This document shows, one piece after another, positions 31,039-39,922 of a stretch of 56,307 nt of DNA. The notes beneath the pieces are model-generated. The model was not told the origin of the DNA and made no database searches. It saw nothing but the letters and a program-made list of their open reading frames with translations. Source of the stretch: Spirochaetia bacterium (lineage in GTDB: Bacteria; Spirochaetota; Leptospiria; Turneriellales; JAOUOS01); NCBI GenBank assembly GCA_029880285.1, contig JAOUOS010000018.1, forward strand, positions 1 to 56,307, in the 5' to 3' direction. Every line of letters starts with the position of its first letter. Positions within the stretch are counted from its first letter, which is position 1. A program made the position numbers and the translations under genes.

Positions 31039-32898
31039 ATGTCACTAACCACGCAACAATATAAAATTTGGCAAAGACTAAGAAAACGGCTTATAGGTTT
31101 TATTGTTGTTATCGCCTTGTCTTTTTTTATATTATCTTTTCGTACTTTTCAAATTCAGGTTTTACAGGGAGAAAAGTACTATGAACAATCGCAAAGAGTT
31201 ATTAGAAAAGTTGTAGCTTTACCTTCTCCCAGAGGAGAAATGTTCGATAGAAATCATGAAAGTATTGAAAACCGTATACCTATAGTTACAAATATTATAA
31301 ACAGAAATCTTGTCGCAATACCTTCTCATTTTACTTCAGAAGAATTAATGACAAGAGTTACTCAGCTTGAATCTTTATTAAATAAAGAACCCGGAGAATT
31401 AAAGAAAAAAGTAACCGCTCAAAAATTAAGAATGAATGAAGAAATTGTTTTAATTGAAAATTTAGATCATAACAGTCATACTCTTCTCGCCGACTATTAC
31501 ATTACGTTTTCAAAATTTATTATCAGACAAAGCAGCCAGCGTTATTATAATTTAGAAGAGAATGCTTCACATATTACAGGATACATTGGACCGCCTTCTG
31601 AGAGAGATTTAGAAGAAGGAATAAAAAGCTATCAATTGGTGGGAAAAAATGGATTAGAATTACAATATGACTCAATTTTAAGAGGCGAAGACGGTGAAAT
31701 TATTCAAATTAAAACAGCAAGAGGGGATATTGAAGAACAAAAAGTTTTTAAAGAGGCTATCGCGGGAAATAATCTTATTTTAACAATAGATGCAGAAATT
31801 CAAAAAATAGCATCAAAAAGTTTAGAGGGAAAATCTGGAGCCGTAATTGTTCTTAAACCTGATTCTGGAGAAATATTGGCTTTGGCGAGTATGCCTAACT
31901 ATAATCCTAATATTCTTGTTTCATCAGATCAAAATGAAAGAAAAAATCATATTAAAATAATGCAAAAAGAAAGGTCAGAGTTAAATAGAGCGATTGCTAC
32001 AAAATATCCTCCTGCGTCTACTTTTAAACCTCTTGTGGCATTTGCCGCTCTTGAAGAGCATAGGCTTTCATCAGCCAAACCCTATTTTTGTACGGGTAAG
32101 TTTATATTAAAAAGTACTTATGAAGGTCTGCCAGATACAACATTTCATTGCTGGGGAGTTCATGGGTCCGTAAATTTAATTAGCGCTTTGGCGCAAAGCT
32201 GTTCAACATATTTTTATCAGTTAGGTTATGATATAGGAGCTGAACCAATTATTAAGTATTCCCGGTATTTCAAACTTCATGAATTAACAGGTGTTGATAT
32301 TCCTGGTGAAATAGAGGGCTTTATTCCCTCGCCTCTATGGAAAGAGAAAACCTTTAACCAAAGATGGTTCGATGGAGATACAGTTAATTTAACCATTGGT
32401 CAGGGATTTATTGAAACAACTCTAATTGGTATGATGAATTTTTTTTCAGCTCTTATCACAAATGGAATAGTTTATAAACCTCATTTTATAAAAGAAATAA
32501 GATTTGCTGAAAACAATAAACTGAAAAAACAAATAGATAAAGAAATTATGTTTGAGCTTCCTTTTTCTAAAGCAAGTTTTAACTATATTCATAAAGGCTT
32601 GAGAGAGGCAGTCATTTCTGGAACTGCTAGTAAAGTTTTAAATGCGAAAGGTTTAATGCCAATTGCCGGTAAGACCGGAACTGTTCAAACCAGAACAGGG
32701 GAGCGATTCGCGCATAAAAGCCAACATGCCTGGTTTATAGGTTATGGACCCTATATGCAGGATATCAATAAAGTTATTTTAGTGGGTGTTTTTATTGAGA
32801 AAGGAATAGGTGGAGCCGTAGGGGCGGCCCCTATCGCCAGAGATATTTTCTACGAATGGAGCAGAAGATATCATATTACTAAAAAGGAAAGCTTGTGA
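31039..32898 (+). CDS. mrdA: Penicillin-binding protein 2 (MrdA), class B transpeptidase
   Basis: The 619-residue peptidoglycan D,D-transpeptidase of the elongasome has an N-terminal membrane anchor (about 17-38), a pedestal domain (about 50-230) and a transpeptidase domain. The catalytic motifs are S327-x-x-K in PASTFKP, SCS in the SxN position (QSCSTYFYQ, with Cys rather than Asn-type third residue) and AGKTGTVQT. E. coli PBP2 has its Ser at 330, so the spacing is almost the same. The C-terminus overlaps the rodA GTG by 4 bp. It cross-links the strands polymerised by RodA and is a beta-lactam target. Confidence 0.95.
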   Translation: MSLTTQQYKIWQRLRKRLIGFIVVIALSFFILSFRTFQIQVLQGEKYYEQSQRVIRKVVALPSPRGEMFDRNHESIENRIPIVTNIINRNLVAIPSHFTSEELMTRVTQLESLLNKEPGELKKKVTAQKLRMNEEIVLIENLDHNSHTLLADYYITFSKFIIRQSSQRYYNLEENASHITGYIGPPSERDLEEGIKSYQLVGKNGLELQYDSILRGEDGEIIQIKTARGDIEEQKVFKEAIAGNNLILTIDAEIQKIASKSLEGKSGAVIVLKPDSGEILALASMPNYNPNILVSSDQNERKNHIKIMQKERSELNRAIATKYPPASTFKPLVAFAALEEHRLSSAKPYFCTGKFILKSTYEGLPDTTFHCWGVHGSVNLISALAQSCSTYFYQLGYDIGAEPIIKYSRYFKLHELTGVDIPGEIEGFIPSPLWKEKTFNQRWFDGDTVNLTIGQGFIETTLIGMMNFFSALITNGIVYKPHFIKEIRFAENNKLKKQIDKEIMFELPFSKASFNYIHKGLREAVISGTASKVLNAKGLMPIAGKTGTVQTRTGERFAHKSQHAWFIGYGPYMQDINKVILVGVFIEKGIGGAVGAAPIARDIFYEWSRRYHITKKESL

Positions 32899-34415
32899 AT
32901 TTTTATCGTATAGATTGGTTAAGTGTAACTTGTGCTTCTGCGGCTGCTATAATAGGTATTCTTGTGTTATACGGGGGGGGAACTTATGGACAAAGTCTTG
33001 CTGTTAAAAAAATGATTTGGTTTACCATTGGTATTATTATTATGCTTGTATTATCTCAGGTAAATTATCAAATAATAGGAGCGTATGCCGCAATTATATA
33101 TGGTATTGGTATATTTCTTTTATTAATTACATTAGTTCCTTTTATTGGAACAAAAATAAAAGGAGCCCGTTCATGGATTCGTTTTTATGATTTCGGGTTT
33201 CAGCCGACCGAAATCATGAAATTAGCTTTTGTAATATTTTTAAGCAAATATTTAGTTTTAAAAGAAACAGAGATTGACAAACTAAAAGAATTAATTATTC
33301 CTTTTTTACTTACAGCTATTCCCGTGCTATTGATAGCTTTACAGCCAGATCTTGGCTCTGCGGTCATATTCTTGCCTTTACTTCTTATATTGTTGTTTAT
33401 AGGAGGAGCAAATGTTAGTGTAATTATAGGTCTTGTTTTAATTGGATTTTTTACACTTTTTATACCTATGTTTTTAGAATATCATAAGTTTATAATGGTA
33501 GATGATATTGTAAGACACTTAAAAGATATAGATTATAAACTAGCCGACGCTGTACGAGTATTAAATTTTGAAGTATGGCAGTATATTGAAAATCCTTTGC
33601 TGGCAAAAGGTTCCAAAGATCTTTCGGCTTTAATACAGTGGTCGGCTGAAACGGTTTCTTCTGAAGAAAATATTGTTCTTTTCAATAACGTGGTAGAAAA
33701 GATAAAAATCGAAAATCCAAGTTTTTTAAGAGATTTTTTAAGTAATAATACAACAATTTTAGTTATAATGTTGATTTTAGTTTTAATATATGGAGTATCA
33801 TATTTTGCTCATTTCTTAACAAGAAAAAAGTGGATAAAAAAATTATCTACTGTTTCGTTAATTGTTTTTCTTTGTCTTTCATTTCCTTTTGTTTTTCGGC
33901 AAGTATTTAAATTTAAACCCCATCAGGTTGTACGAATTGTTTCTTTCGCGAATCCTGAGAAGTTTCCTAAAGGAGCGGGATACCAGCTTAGACACTCTCT
34001 TATAACAATCGGTTCTGGTCAAATATCAGGAAAAGGTTTATTTAAGGGTGATATGACGAAAGGTGATACTCCATATTTACCTGAATGGTATAACGATTTT
34101 ATTTTTTCTGTGGTTGGTGAGCAGTTGGGTTTTATAGGAACATCTTTAACCATTCTTTTCCTTTTTACTTTAGTGTTGAGGGGGGTTATTATTGCTATTC
34201 AATCAAAAGATGATTACGGAGCGGTTTTAGCGGGAGGGTTAACAGCTATTTTTTTCTTTCATATTTTGGTTAACTTAGGAATTACAATAGGTCTTTTTCC
34301 TGTAACGGGACTGCCTTTGATTTTTGTAAGTTATGGAGGTTCAAATATGATTTCAAGTTTTATTGCCTTAGGAATATTGCTAAATATAAATATGAGACGG
34401 CATATAAATGTTTAA
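32895..34415 (+). CDS. rodA: Rod shape-determining SEDS glycosyltransferase RodA, enlarged
   Basis: The 506-residue SEDS-family peptidoglycan polymerase pairs with PBP2. Family motifs are GARSWIRFYDFGFQPTEIMKL, ALQPDLGSAVIFLPL, GQISGKGLFKGDMTKGDTPY and the EWYNDFIFSVVGEQLGFIG stretch with the catalytic Asp region. RodA is usually about 370-420 residues. Here about 110 extra residues (about 190-300) follow the LLFIGGANVSV helices, including a soluble part rich in Asp and Glu and one more hydrophobic segment, so it has an extra periplasmic or cytoplasmic domain. It starts with GTG after AAAGGAA, overlapping mrdA. It is the last gene of the operon and meets a minus-strand unit. Confidence 0.93.
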   Translation: MNFYRIDWLSVTCASAAAIIGILVLYGGGTYGQSLAVKKMIWFTIGIIIMLVLSQVNYQIIGAYAAIIYGIGIFLLLITLVPFIGTKIKGARSWIRFYDFGFQPTEIMKLAFVIFLSKYLVLKETEIDKLKELIIPFLLTAIPVLLIALQPDLGSAVIFLPLLLILLFIGGANVSVIIGLVLIGFFTLFIPMFLEYHKFIMVDDIVRHLKDIDYKLADAVRVLNFEVWQYIENPLLAKGSKDLSALIQWSAETVSSEENIVLFNNVVEKIKIENPSFLRDFLSNNTTILVIMLILVLIYGVSYFAHFLTRKKWIKKLSTVSLIVFLCLSFPFVFRQVFKFKPHQVVRIVSFANPEKFPKGAGYQLRHSLITIGSGQISGKGLFKGDMTKGDTPYLPEWYNDFIFSVVGEQLGFIGTSLTILFLFTLVLRGVIIAIQSKDDYGAVLAGGLTAIFFFHILVNLGITIGLFPVTGLPLIFVSYGGSNMISSFIALGILLNINMRRHINV

Positions 34416-34424
34416 GAGAATAGA

Positions 34425-34940
34425 TTAAAATGTTTGACTCATTTTTAATTGAAGATTAGAGTTTTTGATTTCATTCTTTTTTATTTTTTTATCCAAATTT
34501 AATCTATAATCATGATATGTTATTGCCGCACTTACCATAAAGGTTGAAAGTAATCCAAAAGTTACGGTATTTCCCGGTATTTTCAATAATTTATCTTTTG
34601 TTGCCGCGTAATATAGCCCTCCTATGATAAGAAAATGTGAGAGAGCGGTAAAAGGTATTGAGATTAAGAAAATAATTTCAGCTCTTCTTAAAGCGCTTTC
34701 TTCTTCTTCATTCATTATTTCTATATTTTCTAAAACATTATATTGTTCATACAAAATTCCTTTTTTTACCATTGTAGAAGTCTCGTTTAAAAATGGAAAA
34801 GAAAAAGTATTTGTATAAGAAGAGATGTTAAATAGGGGGTTATTTTGATTCTGTGAGAAAAATGGCTCAAATGAATAAAGAAAAGACGGTAAAGAGAAAA
34901 TACATATTAATAAAATATTTTTTATGAAGGAATTTCTCAT
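34425..34940 (-). CDS. Hypothetical membrane protein with signal peptide
   Basis: I do not recognise this 171-residue protein. It has an N-terminal signal peptide (about 1-23, with SLPSFLYSF), a short exported Asn/Phe/Ser-rich segment, then two hydrophobic segments (about 90-110 and 122-142), and a C-terminal Lys/Asn-rich cytoplasmic tail. The start lies 4 bp after ruvB, so it is the last gene of the long minus-strand block. It lies tail to tail with rodA, 9 bp apart. The ruvB linkage suggests nothing specific about its function. Confidence 0.6.
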   Translation of the reverse strand: MRNSFIKNILLICIFSLPSFLYSFEPFFSQNQNNPLFNISSYTNTFSFPFLNETSTMVKKGILYEQYNVLENIEIMNEEEESALRRAEIIFLISIPFTALSHFLIIGGLYYAATKDKLLKIPGNTVTFGLLSTFMVSAAITYHDYRLNLDKKIKKNEIKNSNLQLKMSQTF

Positions 34941-34944
34941 TATT

Positions 34945-36024
34945 TTAGTTTTCAGAATTATCTTTTGAAAATAGTTCCTTTTGAATGTTTTGATGAGAGA
35001 AAAGAGACGTATTTGTAATACCTATATGATGAAATCCTTCTTTCGTTAGTATTCTGCCTCTTGCTGTTTTTTGCAGAAGACCTTTTTTAAGTAAAAAAGG
35101 TTCTATGAAATCTTCAAGCGTAATTAAATCTTCAGATAAAACAGAAGCTATTGGTTTTAATCCCACTGGGCCGCCTTTGTAGTTTTTAGCTATAATATTA
35201 AGAAAGCTAATATCAAGCGAGGTTAATCCGAGGTTATCAATTCCCATTTTTTCAAAACTTTTTATTGTGTTTTCTTCATCTATTTCAAGTAATTTTTCTT
35301 TTTTATCTGAAAGCATATGATTATGAACAATCGCGTGATCCCATACTCTTCTTAAGAGTCTCAAAGCCACACGAGGTGTTTGACGGCTTCTTTTAGCTAT
35401 TTTTTCTATGGCTTTGCTATTAATCATAATATTCCAAAGCTTAGCGCTTCTTTTTATTATTTTTTCTATATCAGTAATTTCATAATAATCTAACCGTAAA
35501 TGAATTCCAAACCTATCTCTTAAAGGTGCTGTAATGGCACCGGGTTTGGTTGTTGCTCCCACAAGCGTAAAAGGCGGCAAATCAAGAGTTATGCTAGAAG
35601 CAGCCATGCCTTCACTGATAGTAATATCAATATGCCCATCTTCCATCGCGGGATATAGTATCTCTTCTACGGGTGCGGGCAGACGGTGTATTTCATCTAT
35701 AAATAGAATATCATATTTTTGTAAGGTAGTTAATATCTTAGCTATATCTCCCGGTCTTTTTATATTAGGGGCAGATATTTGATGAAACATACCATTTTGA
35801 GAATTTGCTAAAATTCGGGCAAGTGTTGTTTTGCCCAAGCCCGGCGGTCCTGAAAATAAAATATGATCTAAAGATTCATTTCGCAATGAAGCGGCTTTTA
35901 AATAAATTTCAAGATTTTGAACAACCTCTTTTTGTCCAATGAAATCTTTTAAATATTTAGGCCGTATTTGAATATCACCATTTTGTTTTTCAGGAAGAAC
36001 TAATTTTAATTTATTTTCAGTCAT
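34945..36024 (-). CDS. ruvB: Holliday junction branch-migration ATPase RuvB
   Basis: The 359-residue AAA+ motor forms hexameric rings and drives branch migration with RuvA. The Walker A motif is GPPGLGKTT, Walker B is FIDEIHRL, and the sensor and arginine-finger region shows GATTKPGAITAPLRDRFG and KRSRQTPRVALRLLRR. The C-terminal winged helix is present (LQKTARGRILTKEG). It lies 6 bp after acpS in the same minus-strand operon. ruvA and ruvC are not in this window, so the usual ruvAB pair is split here. Confidence 0.97.
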   Translation of the reverse strand: MTENKLKLVLPEKQNGDIQIRPKYLKDFIGQKEVVQNLEIYLKAASLRNESLDHILFSGPPGLGKTTLARILANSQNGMFHQISAPNIKRPGDIAKILTTLQKYDILFIDEIHRLPAPVEEILYPAMEDGHIDITISEGMAASSITLDLPPFTLVGATTKPGAITAPLRDRFGIHLRLDYYEITDIEKIIKRSAKLWNIMINSKAIEKIAKRSRQTPRVALRLLRRVWDHAIVHNHMLSDKKEKLLEIDEENTIKSFEKMGIDNLGLTSLDISFLNIIAKNYKGGPVGLKPIASVLSEDLITLEDFIEPFLLKKGLLQKTARGRILTKEGFHHIGITNTSLFSHQNIQKELFSKDNSEN

Positions 36025-36030
36025 AATTAA

Positions 36031-36405
36031 TTATTTTTCAAGAATTACATACGCGATGGAATTGTTTTTTGAGTGAGAGATACTGAAAAATGTTTTTTTT
36101 GCTCCTGTTTGTTGATACAATTGAAATAGTTTTCCTTTTATAATTAAATCTTTTTTCCCCTCGTTGCCCTTTAATCCTACTTGATTAAATGATAGGTATA
36201 CTCTTTTTTTTAAAGATAAAGCTTTAATAAAGGCTTCTTTAAGGGCGAATCTAGCTGAAAGATGCGGTATGGGATCTTTTTTTTTCAAACAATAAGCTAA
36301 TTCTTCATCAGTAAAAATATGCGTTAAAAGGCGGTGTTGGTATTTATTAACTATTTTTTGAATACGGTAGTTCTCGCATATATCTGTGCCAACGCCGATT
36401 ATCAT
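36031..36405 (-). CDS. acpS: Holo-[acyl-carrier-protein] synthase AcpS
   Basis: The 124-residue phosphopantetheinyl transferase activates ACP with coenzyme A. Motifs: IIGVGTDICENYRI at the N-terminus (the Asp binds magnesium), FALKEAFIKAL (the Glu-Lys pair) and a C-terminal SISHSKNNSIAYV. Length is normal. Its start overlaps the end of pdxJ by 4 bp, as often seen for the pdxJ-acpS pair in Proteobacteria and others. Its role in fatty-acid synthesis is clear. It is operonic with ybbR and cdaA upstream. Confidence 0.95.
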   Translation of the reverse strand: MIIGVGTDICENYRIQKIVNKYQHRLLTHIFTDEELAYCLKKKDPIPHLSARFALKEAFIKALSLKKRVYLSFNQVGLKGNEGKKDLIIKGKLFQLYQQTGAKKTFFSISHSKNNSIAYVILEK

Positions 36406-37142
36406 AAAATGCCTCTGTGTTTTTCAATTATATTTTTCATTTCTCTTACCGCTGACGTAAGCCCTGTTTTTAATGAGCGGGCGATAATTGAATGGCCAAT
36501 ATTAACTTCCGTTAAATTTTCGATAGATATTAAAGGCTCAATATTTTGATAATTTAAACCATGTCCCGCGTGAAAAATTAAATTGTTTTCATGACAGTAT
36601 TCTGCTGCTTTTTTTATTTTTTCTATTTCAAAATTTCTTTTTATATTGTTATTTATATTTTGAGCGTAAGTTCCGGTATGCACTTCAACACCTGAGGCTT
36701 TCAAATCGCCGCATAATTTTAATATATTGATATCAGCCTCTACAAATAAATATACTTCTATTTCATTTTTAATAAGTAAAGGTATAAATTCATGAAGATT
36801 TTTCAGATTTGATTTTACGTTTAAGCCGCCTTCTGTTGTTAATTCTTCCCTTTTTTCGGGGACAATGCAAACACTTTTGGGATGTAGTTTTAAAGCAATA
36901 TCCAGCATCTCTTTTGTTAGGGCCATTTCTAAATTAATAGGTAATTTGCAGTGTTCTTTAATTGAAAATATATCGTCGTCTTTAATATGTCTTCTGTCTT
37001 CCCTTAAGTGCATTGTTATTGTATCGGCGCCGCCGTCCTGCACACAAAAAGCCATTTCAAGCAACGATGGGTCTTTTTCTGCTCTCGCGTTTCTTAGAGT
37101 TGCTATATGGTCTATATTTATTCCCAGATCAATTTTTTTCAT
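36402..37142 (-). CDS. pdxJ: Pyridoxine 5'-phosphate synthase PdxJ
   Basis: The 246-residue TIM-barrel enzyme condenses 1-deoxyxylulose 5-phosphate with 3-amino-2-oxopropyl phosphate, the last ring-forming step of the DXP-dependent PLP pathway. Family segments are LGINIDHIATLRNAR, DTITMHLREDRRHI, and a C-terminal GHGLNYQN and VNIGHSIIARSL. I start at the ATG at 37142, because AGAGG lies six bases upstream and relatives start at this point. The reading begins 7 codons earlier at 37163 without support. It then overlaps the end of ybbR by 14 bp. Presence of PdxJ implies the DXP-dependent route. Confidence 0.94.
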   Translation of the reverse strand: MKKIDLGINIDHIATLRNARAEKDPSLLEMAFCVQDGGADTITMHLREDRRHIKDDDIFSIKEHCKLPINLEMALTKEMLDIALKLHPKSVCIVPEKREELTTEGGLNVKSNLKNLHEFIPLLIKNEIEVYLFVEADINILKLCGDLKASGVEVHTGTYAQNINNNIKRNFEIEKIKKAAEYCHENNLIFHAGHGLNYQNIEPLISIENLTEVNIGHSIIARSLKTGLTSAVREMKNIIEKHRGIL

Positions 37143-38298
37143 TAACAGCCTCTGTGTCTTCATTATTATCTTCTGTTTTTTCTTCTATTATATCAAATGT
37201 TTCAGTATCTATTTTATTTTTAATCTTTTTATCGGGTTTTATTTTGTTTTTTTCGATGTCTTTATTTTTATCAATTATCTGCGATTCTTTCTCGATAATT
37301 TCAGTTTTCTGTTCAAATTCAGGCATTATTTTATATCTTACTGATACCATATCAGGTATTATATTTAATATTTGAAGTTTCTCTTCAAATTTAAGAAGTT
37401 TTATATCAATAGGCAAGCCTGTTTCTGTTTCAGCCGGCAGAATACTATTTGATTCTCTATCGAATCGTACATTCTGCAAATCAACAGAGCAAATTATATC
37501 TTCACTGGATATTGTGTTTAAATTCTCTAAAGGGCCCTGTAAATGAAGTTTAATCGATTTTACTGAAAAAAATGCTTCTAGGGCCGGGTCTAGATTATGG
37601 GCTGTTATTGAAATATTTTCAATTATTTTATCGTTAGTAATATTTTCTTGAAAAATTGTAACGCTCACCTCAATATAATTTGAGCTGATTATTTGAATTT
37701 TATCATCGATGTTTCTAAGTTTTATCTTTTTTATAAAACTTGTTTGTATTCCAGATAATTCTATAGGTTCAGTTTCTATTACATTTATGTTAGTTAAAAG
37801 TGAAACTGGACCTTTTAATACAGCATTTCGGGGTTTCACTATTACACGCCCGCTTTTGTATCCTTCAGAAAGTTTTCCTGTTAGTTTTGCCTGAATGTAA
37901 ACAGTTTTATTAATAATTTTTTCAAAAGTAACAGATATATTAGAGGGCTGTTCCACTATTTCAATATTTTCGGGAAGCTGTTGCGGATCAAAACTTACAG
38001 AAACTTCATGTGGACCTTCGTCTAAATCTTTTAAATCTACCGTCGCTTTTAAGTTCCCAGTAGAAAAATTTAAGTTTTCTTCTTTTCCTCCTACTTTTAT
38101 TTTAATAAAGCGGGGCGGAGGATTTTCAAAACTAAATTTATCAGGAATGTTTTTATATTGAATAGGGACGGCAATGCTGACAGTTGAATGCTGCATATTA
38201 TAATTATAGGTCCATAAACCTATTGCTATAAGAATAGAAATCAATTTTGCCTGCCAGTTATTTTTTATTAGGTTAGCTATTTTTTTTTGGTTTTTCAT
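37129..38298 (-). CDS. cdaR: YbbR-domain protein (CdaR), regulator of c-di-AMP synthase
   Basis: The 389-residue protein has a single membrane anchor (about 17-33, WQAKLISILIAIGLWTY), then about four YbbR domains of roughly 80 residues each (recurrent VPIQYKNIP, IKIKVGGKEENL, VSVSFDPQQLP, VTFEKI, RVIVKPRNAVLKGP, and so on) on the outer side of the membrane. It ends in a charged Lys/Asp/Glu tail (about 335-389). In Firmicutes CdaR modulates CdaA. It lies 1 bp after cdaA. The tail and the domain count vary between phyla. Confidence 0.88.
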   Translation of the reverse strand: MKNQKKIANLIKNNWQAKLISILIAIGLWTYNYNMQHSTVSIAVPIQYKNIPDKFSFENPPPRFIKIKVGGKEENLNFSTGNLKATVDLKDLDEGPHEVSVSFDPQQLPENIEIVEQPSNISVTFEKIINKTVYIQAKLTGKLSEGYKSGRVIVKPRNAVLKGPVSLLTNINVIETEPIELSGIQTSFIKKIKLRNIDDKIQIISSNYIEVSVTIFQENITNDKIIENISITAHNLDPALEAFFSVKSIKLHLQGPLENLNTISSEDIICSVDLQNVRFDRESNSILPAETETGLPIDIKLLKFEEKLQILNIIPDMVSVRYKIMPEFEQKTEIIEKESQIIDKNKDIEKNKIKPDKKIKNKIDTETFDIIEEKTEDNNEDTEAVNEKN

Positions 38299-38299
38299 T

Positions 38300-39121
38300 T
38301 TAATTTTTTTTCTTTTCTATATTGCTAAATATTGTCTTAAATTCTTCGTTCAGTCTATTTGCGCTAAACGAAGATAAAACTGATTTTAACACAATGGCAT
38401 CAATATTTTCTCTAATTTGTCCCTGAAAACAAACACTTATTTCGCCTTTTTCTTCAGAAACTACAATAGCTAATACGTCAGATTCTTCTGTAATACCAAG
38501 TCCCGCCCTATGTCTTGCGCCGTGGGTTTTTTTTAACTGCGATGAAGAACTTGAAAGGGGCAGGTAAGTTCCCGCTGAGACCACATTGCCTTCTTCTATT
38601 ATAACGGCCCCGTCATGAAGCGGATTGTCGCCGTAAAAAATGGATATTAAGAGTTCTTTACTTATCTTGGCCTGCATAAGTATTCCACTTTCGGTGGTTT
38701 GTTTAATTCCTGCCTTCCCCACGATAACTAAAAGAGCGCCGGTTTTTTCTTCTGCTAATTGAAGGCAGGCCTGTGTAATTTCTTCTATGGGAATATTTTG
38801 CGGGGAATAAAACATTTTATTCCAATTTACATGACCAAGACGGTAGAAGGCTCTTCTAAGTTCAGGTTGTAAAATGACAATAATTGCTATAATTAAATAG
38901 GCAGATAATAGTTCAAAAAGCCAGCTTAAAGTTTCAAGCTCAACCCATTTAGAGATAGTAGAAACTATAATTAAAACCGACAAGCCAATAAGAACGGGAA
39001 GGGCTCGTGAGTGTGATAGAAGACGATAAATATGGTATATTAAAAAAGCTACCAATGAGATATCAATAATATTTTGCAAATAAGGCAGTATTGATGACCA
39101 TTTTAAATTAAAATCAAACAT
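38300..39121 (-). CDS. cdaA: Membrane-bound diadenylate cyclase CdaA (DacA), c-di-AMP synthase
   Basis: The 273-residue enzyme makes c-di-AMP from two ATP. It has three hydrophobic segments (about 12-100) and a DisA_N catalytic domain with the motifs NPLHDGAVII (DGA) and THGARHRAGLG (RHR). The position of Thr in the usual GTRHRA is Ala, so the loop reads HGARHRA. This is unusual and might affect activity slightly. E. coli and most Proteobacteria lack this enzyme, while spirochaetes and Firmicutes have it. The neighbouring ybbR gene supports CdaA over other DAC types. folP precedes it by 1 bp. Confidence 0.94.
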   Translation of the reverse strand: MFDFNLKWSSILPYLQNIIDISLVAFLIYHIYRLLSHSRALPVLIGLSVLIIVSTISKWVELETLSWLFELLSAYLIIAIIVILQPELRRAFYRLGHVNWNKMFYSPQNIPIEEITQACLQLAEEKTGALLVIVGKAGIKQTTESGILMQAKISKELLISIFYGDNPLHDGAVIIEEGNVVSAGTYLPLSSSSSQLKKTHGARHRAGLGITEESDVLAIVVSEEKGEISVCFQGQIRENIDAIVLKSVLSSFSANRLNEEFKTIFSNIEKKKN

Positions 39122-39122
39122 G

Positions 39123-39914
39123 TTATAAAGATGAAAGAAGCGTTCTTATTTGAACAGTTTCTTTTACATCATGAACTCTTAAAATATCAACGCCTTGTAA
39201 AGCTAAATATGTATGAATAATTCCAGAAGCAAAACCCCTGGCTTCTGGGTTTGGTAAATTTAAGATTTCACCTATAAAAGATTTTCTTGAAATTCCCGTC
39301 AGAAGAAGAAAACCTTCTTTTTTAAACACACTGGTGTTTTTTATTAGCGATAAATTATGACTTGTAGTTTTCCCAAATCCAACCCCGTAATCCCATATAA
39401 TATTTTCTTTATTAATACCGGCACTAATCGCGGCTTTTGTCTGTTTTTTTAGAAAGATTAATACTTCATTAGTAACATCTGAATATTCTGGTTTAATTTG
39501 CATATTTTCTGGTGTTCCTTTAGAGTGCATTATAACTATCTTTGCTTGATATGATGAAACTAAATTAAGCATTTTTAGATTTTGGCCACCTTTAATATCA
39601 TTAATAATTTTAATACCCATGTCAAGAGTTCGTCGCGCAGTTTCAGGTTTATAGGTATCAACAGAGATTATTTTTTCAAACGTTTGTTCTCCTAATTCCT
39701 TTTTCAGCAATTTTAAAGGTTTTTCAAGTCTTTGCCATTCTTCTTCCCATGTTACAGGTTTTGAAAAGGGGCGGCTGCTTTCGGCGCCTATATCTAAAAC
39801 ATCAGCTCCTTCATTAATACATTTTAGCGCGAAATCAATAAATTTATTTTCTTTTACACGCGATTTTTCATAAAAAGAATCGGAAGTTAAATTTAATATG
39901 GCCCAAACTTGCAA
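39123..39914 (-). CDS. folP: Dihydropteroate synthase
   Basis: The 263-residue TIM-barrel enzyme joins pABA and dihydropterin pyrophosphate, and is the sulfonamide target. Family elements: AILNLTSDSFY (usually NVTPDSFSDGG), DVLDIGAESSRPFS (usually DIGGESTRPGA), ISVDTYKPETA, IINDIKGG, the sulfonamide-loop region and a C-terminal LLTGISRKSFIG and DILRVHDVKET. The P-loop residues differ slightly (Ser-Asp, and Ser for Thr), a hint of intrinsically altered pABA-site affinity, but the fold and catalytic His-Asp near the C-terminus remain. The gene lies 1 bp ahead of cdaA in the operon. Confidence 0.92.
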   Translation of the reverse strand: MQVWAILNLTSDSFYEKSRVKENKFIDFALKCINEGADVLDIGAESSRPFSKPVTWEEEWQRLEKPLKLLKKELGEQTFEKIISVDTYKPETARRTLDMGIKIINDIKGGQNLKMLNLVSSYQAKIVIMHSKGTPENMQIKPEYSDVTNEVLIFLKKQTKAAISAGINKENIIWDYGVGFGKTTSHNLSLIKNTSVFKKEGFLLLTGISRKSFIGEILNLPNPEARGFASGIIHTYLALQGVDILRVHDVKETVQIRTLLSSL

Positions 39915-39922
39915 AGTTTTTC

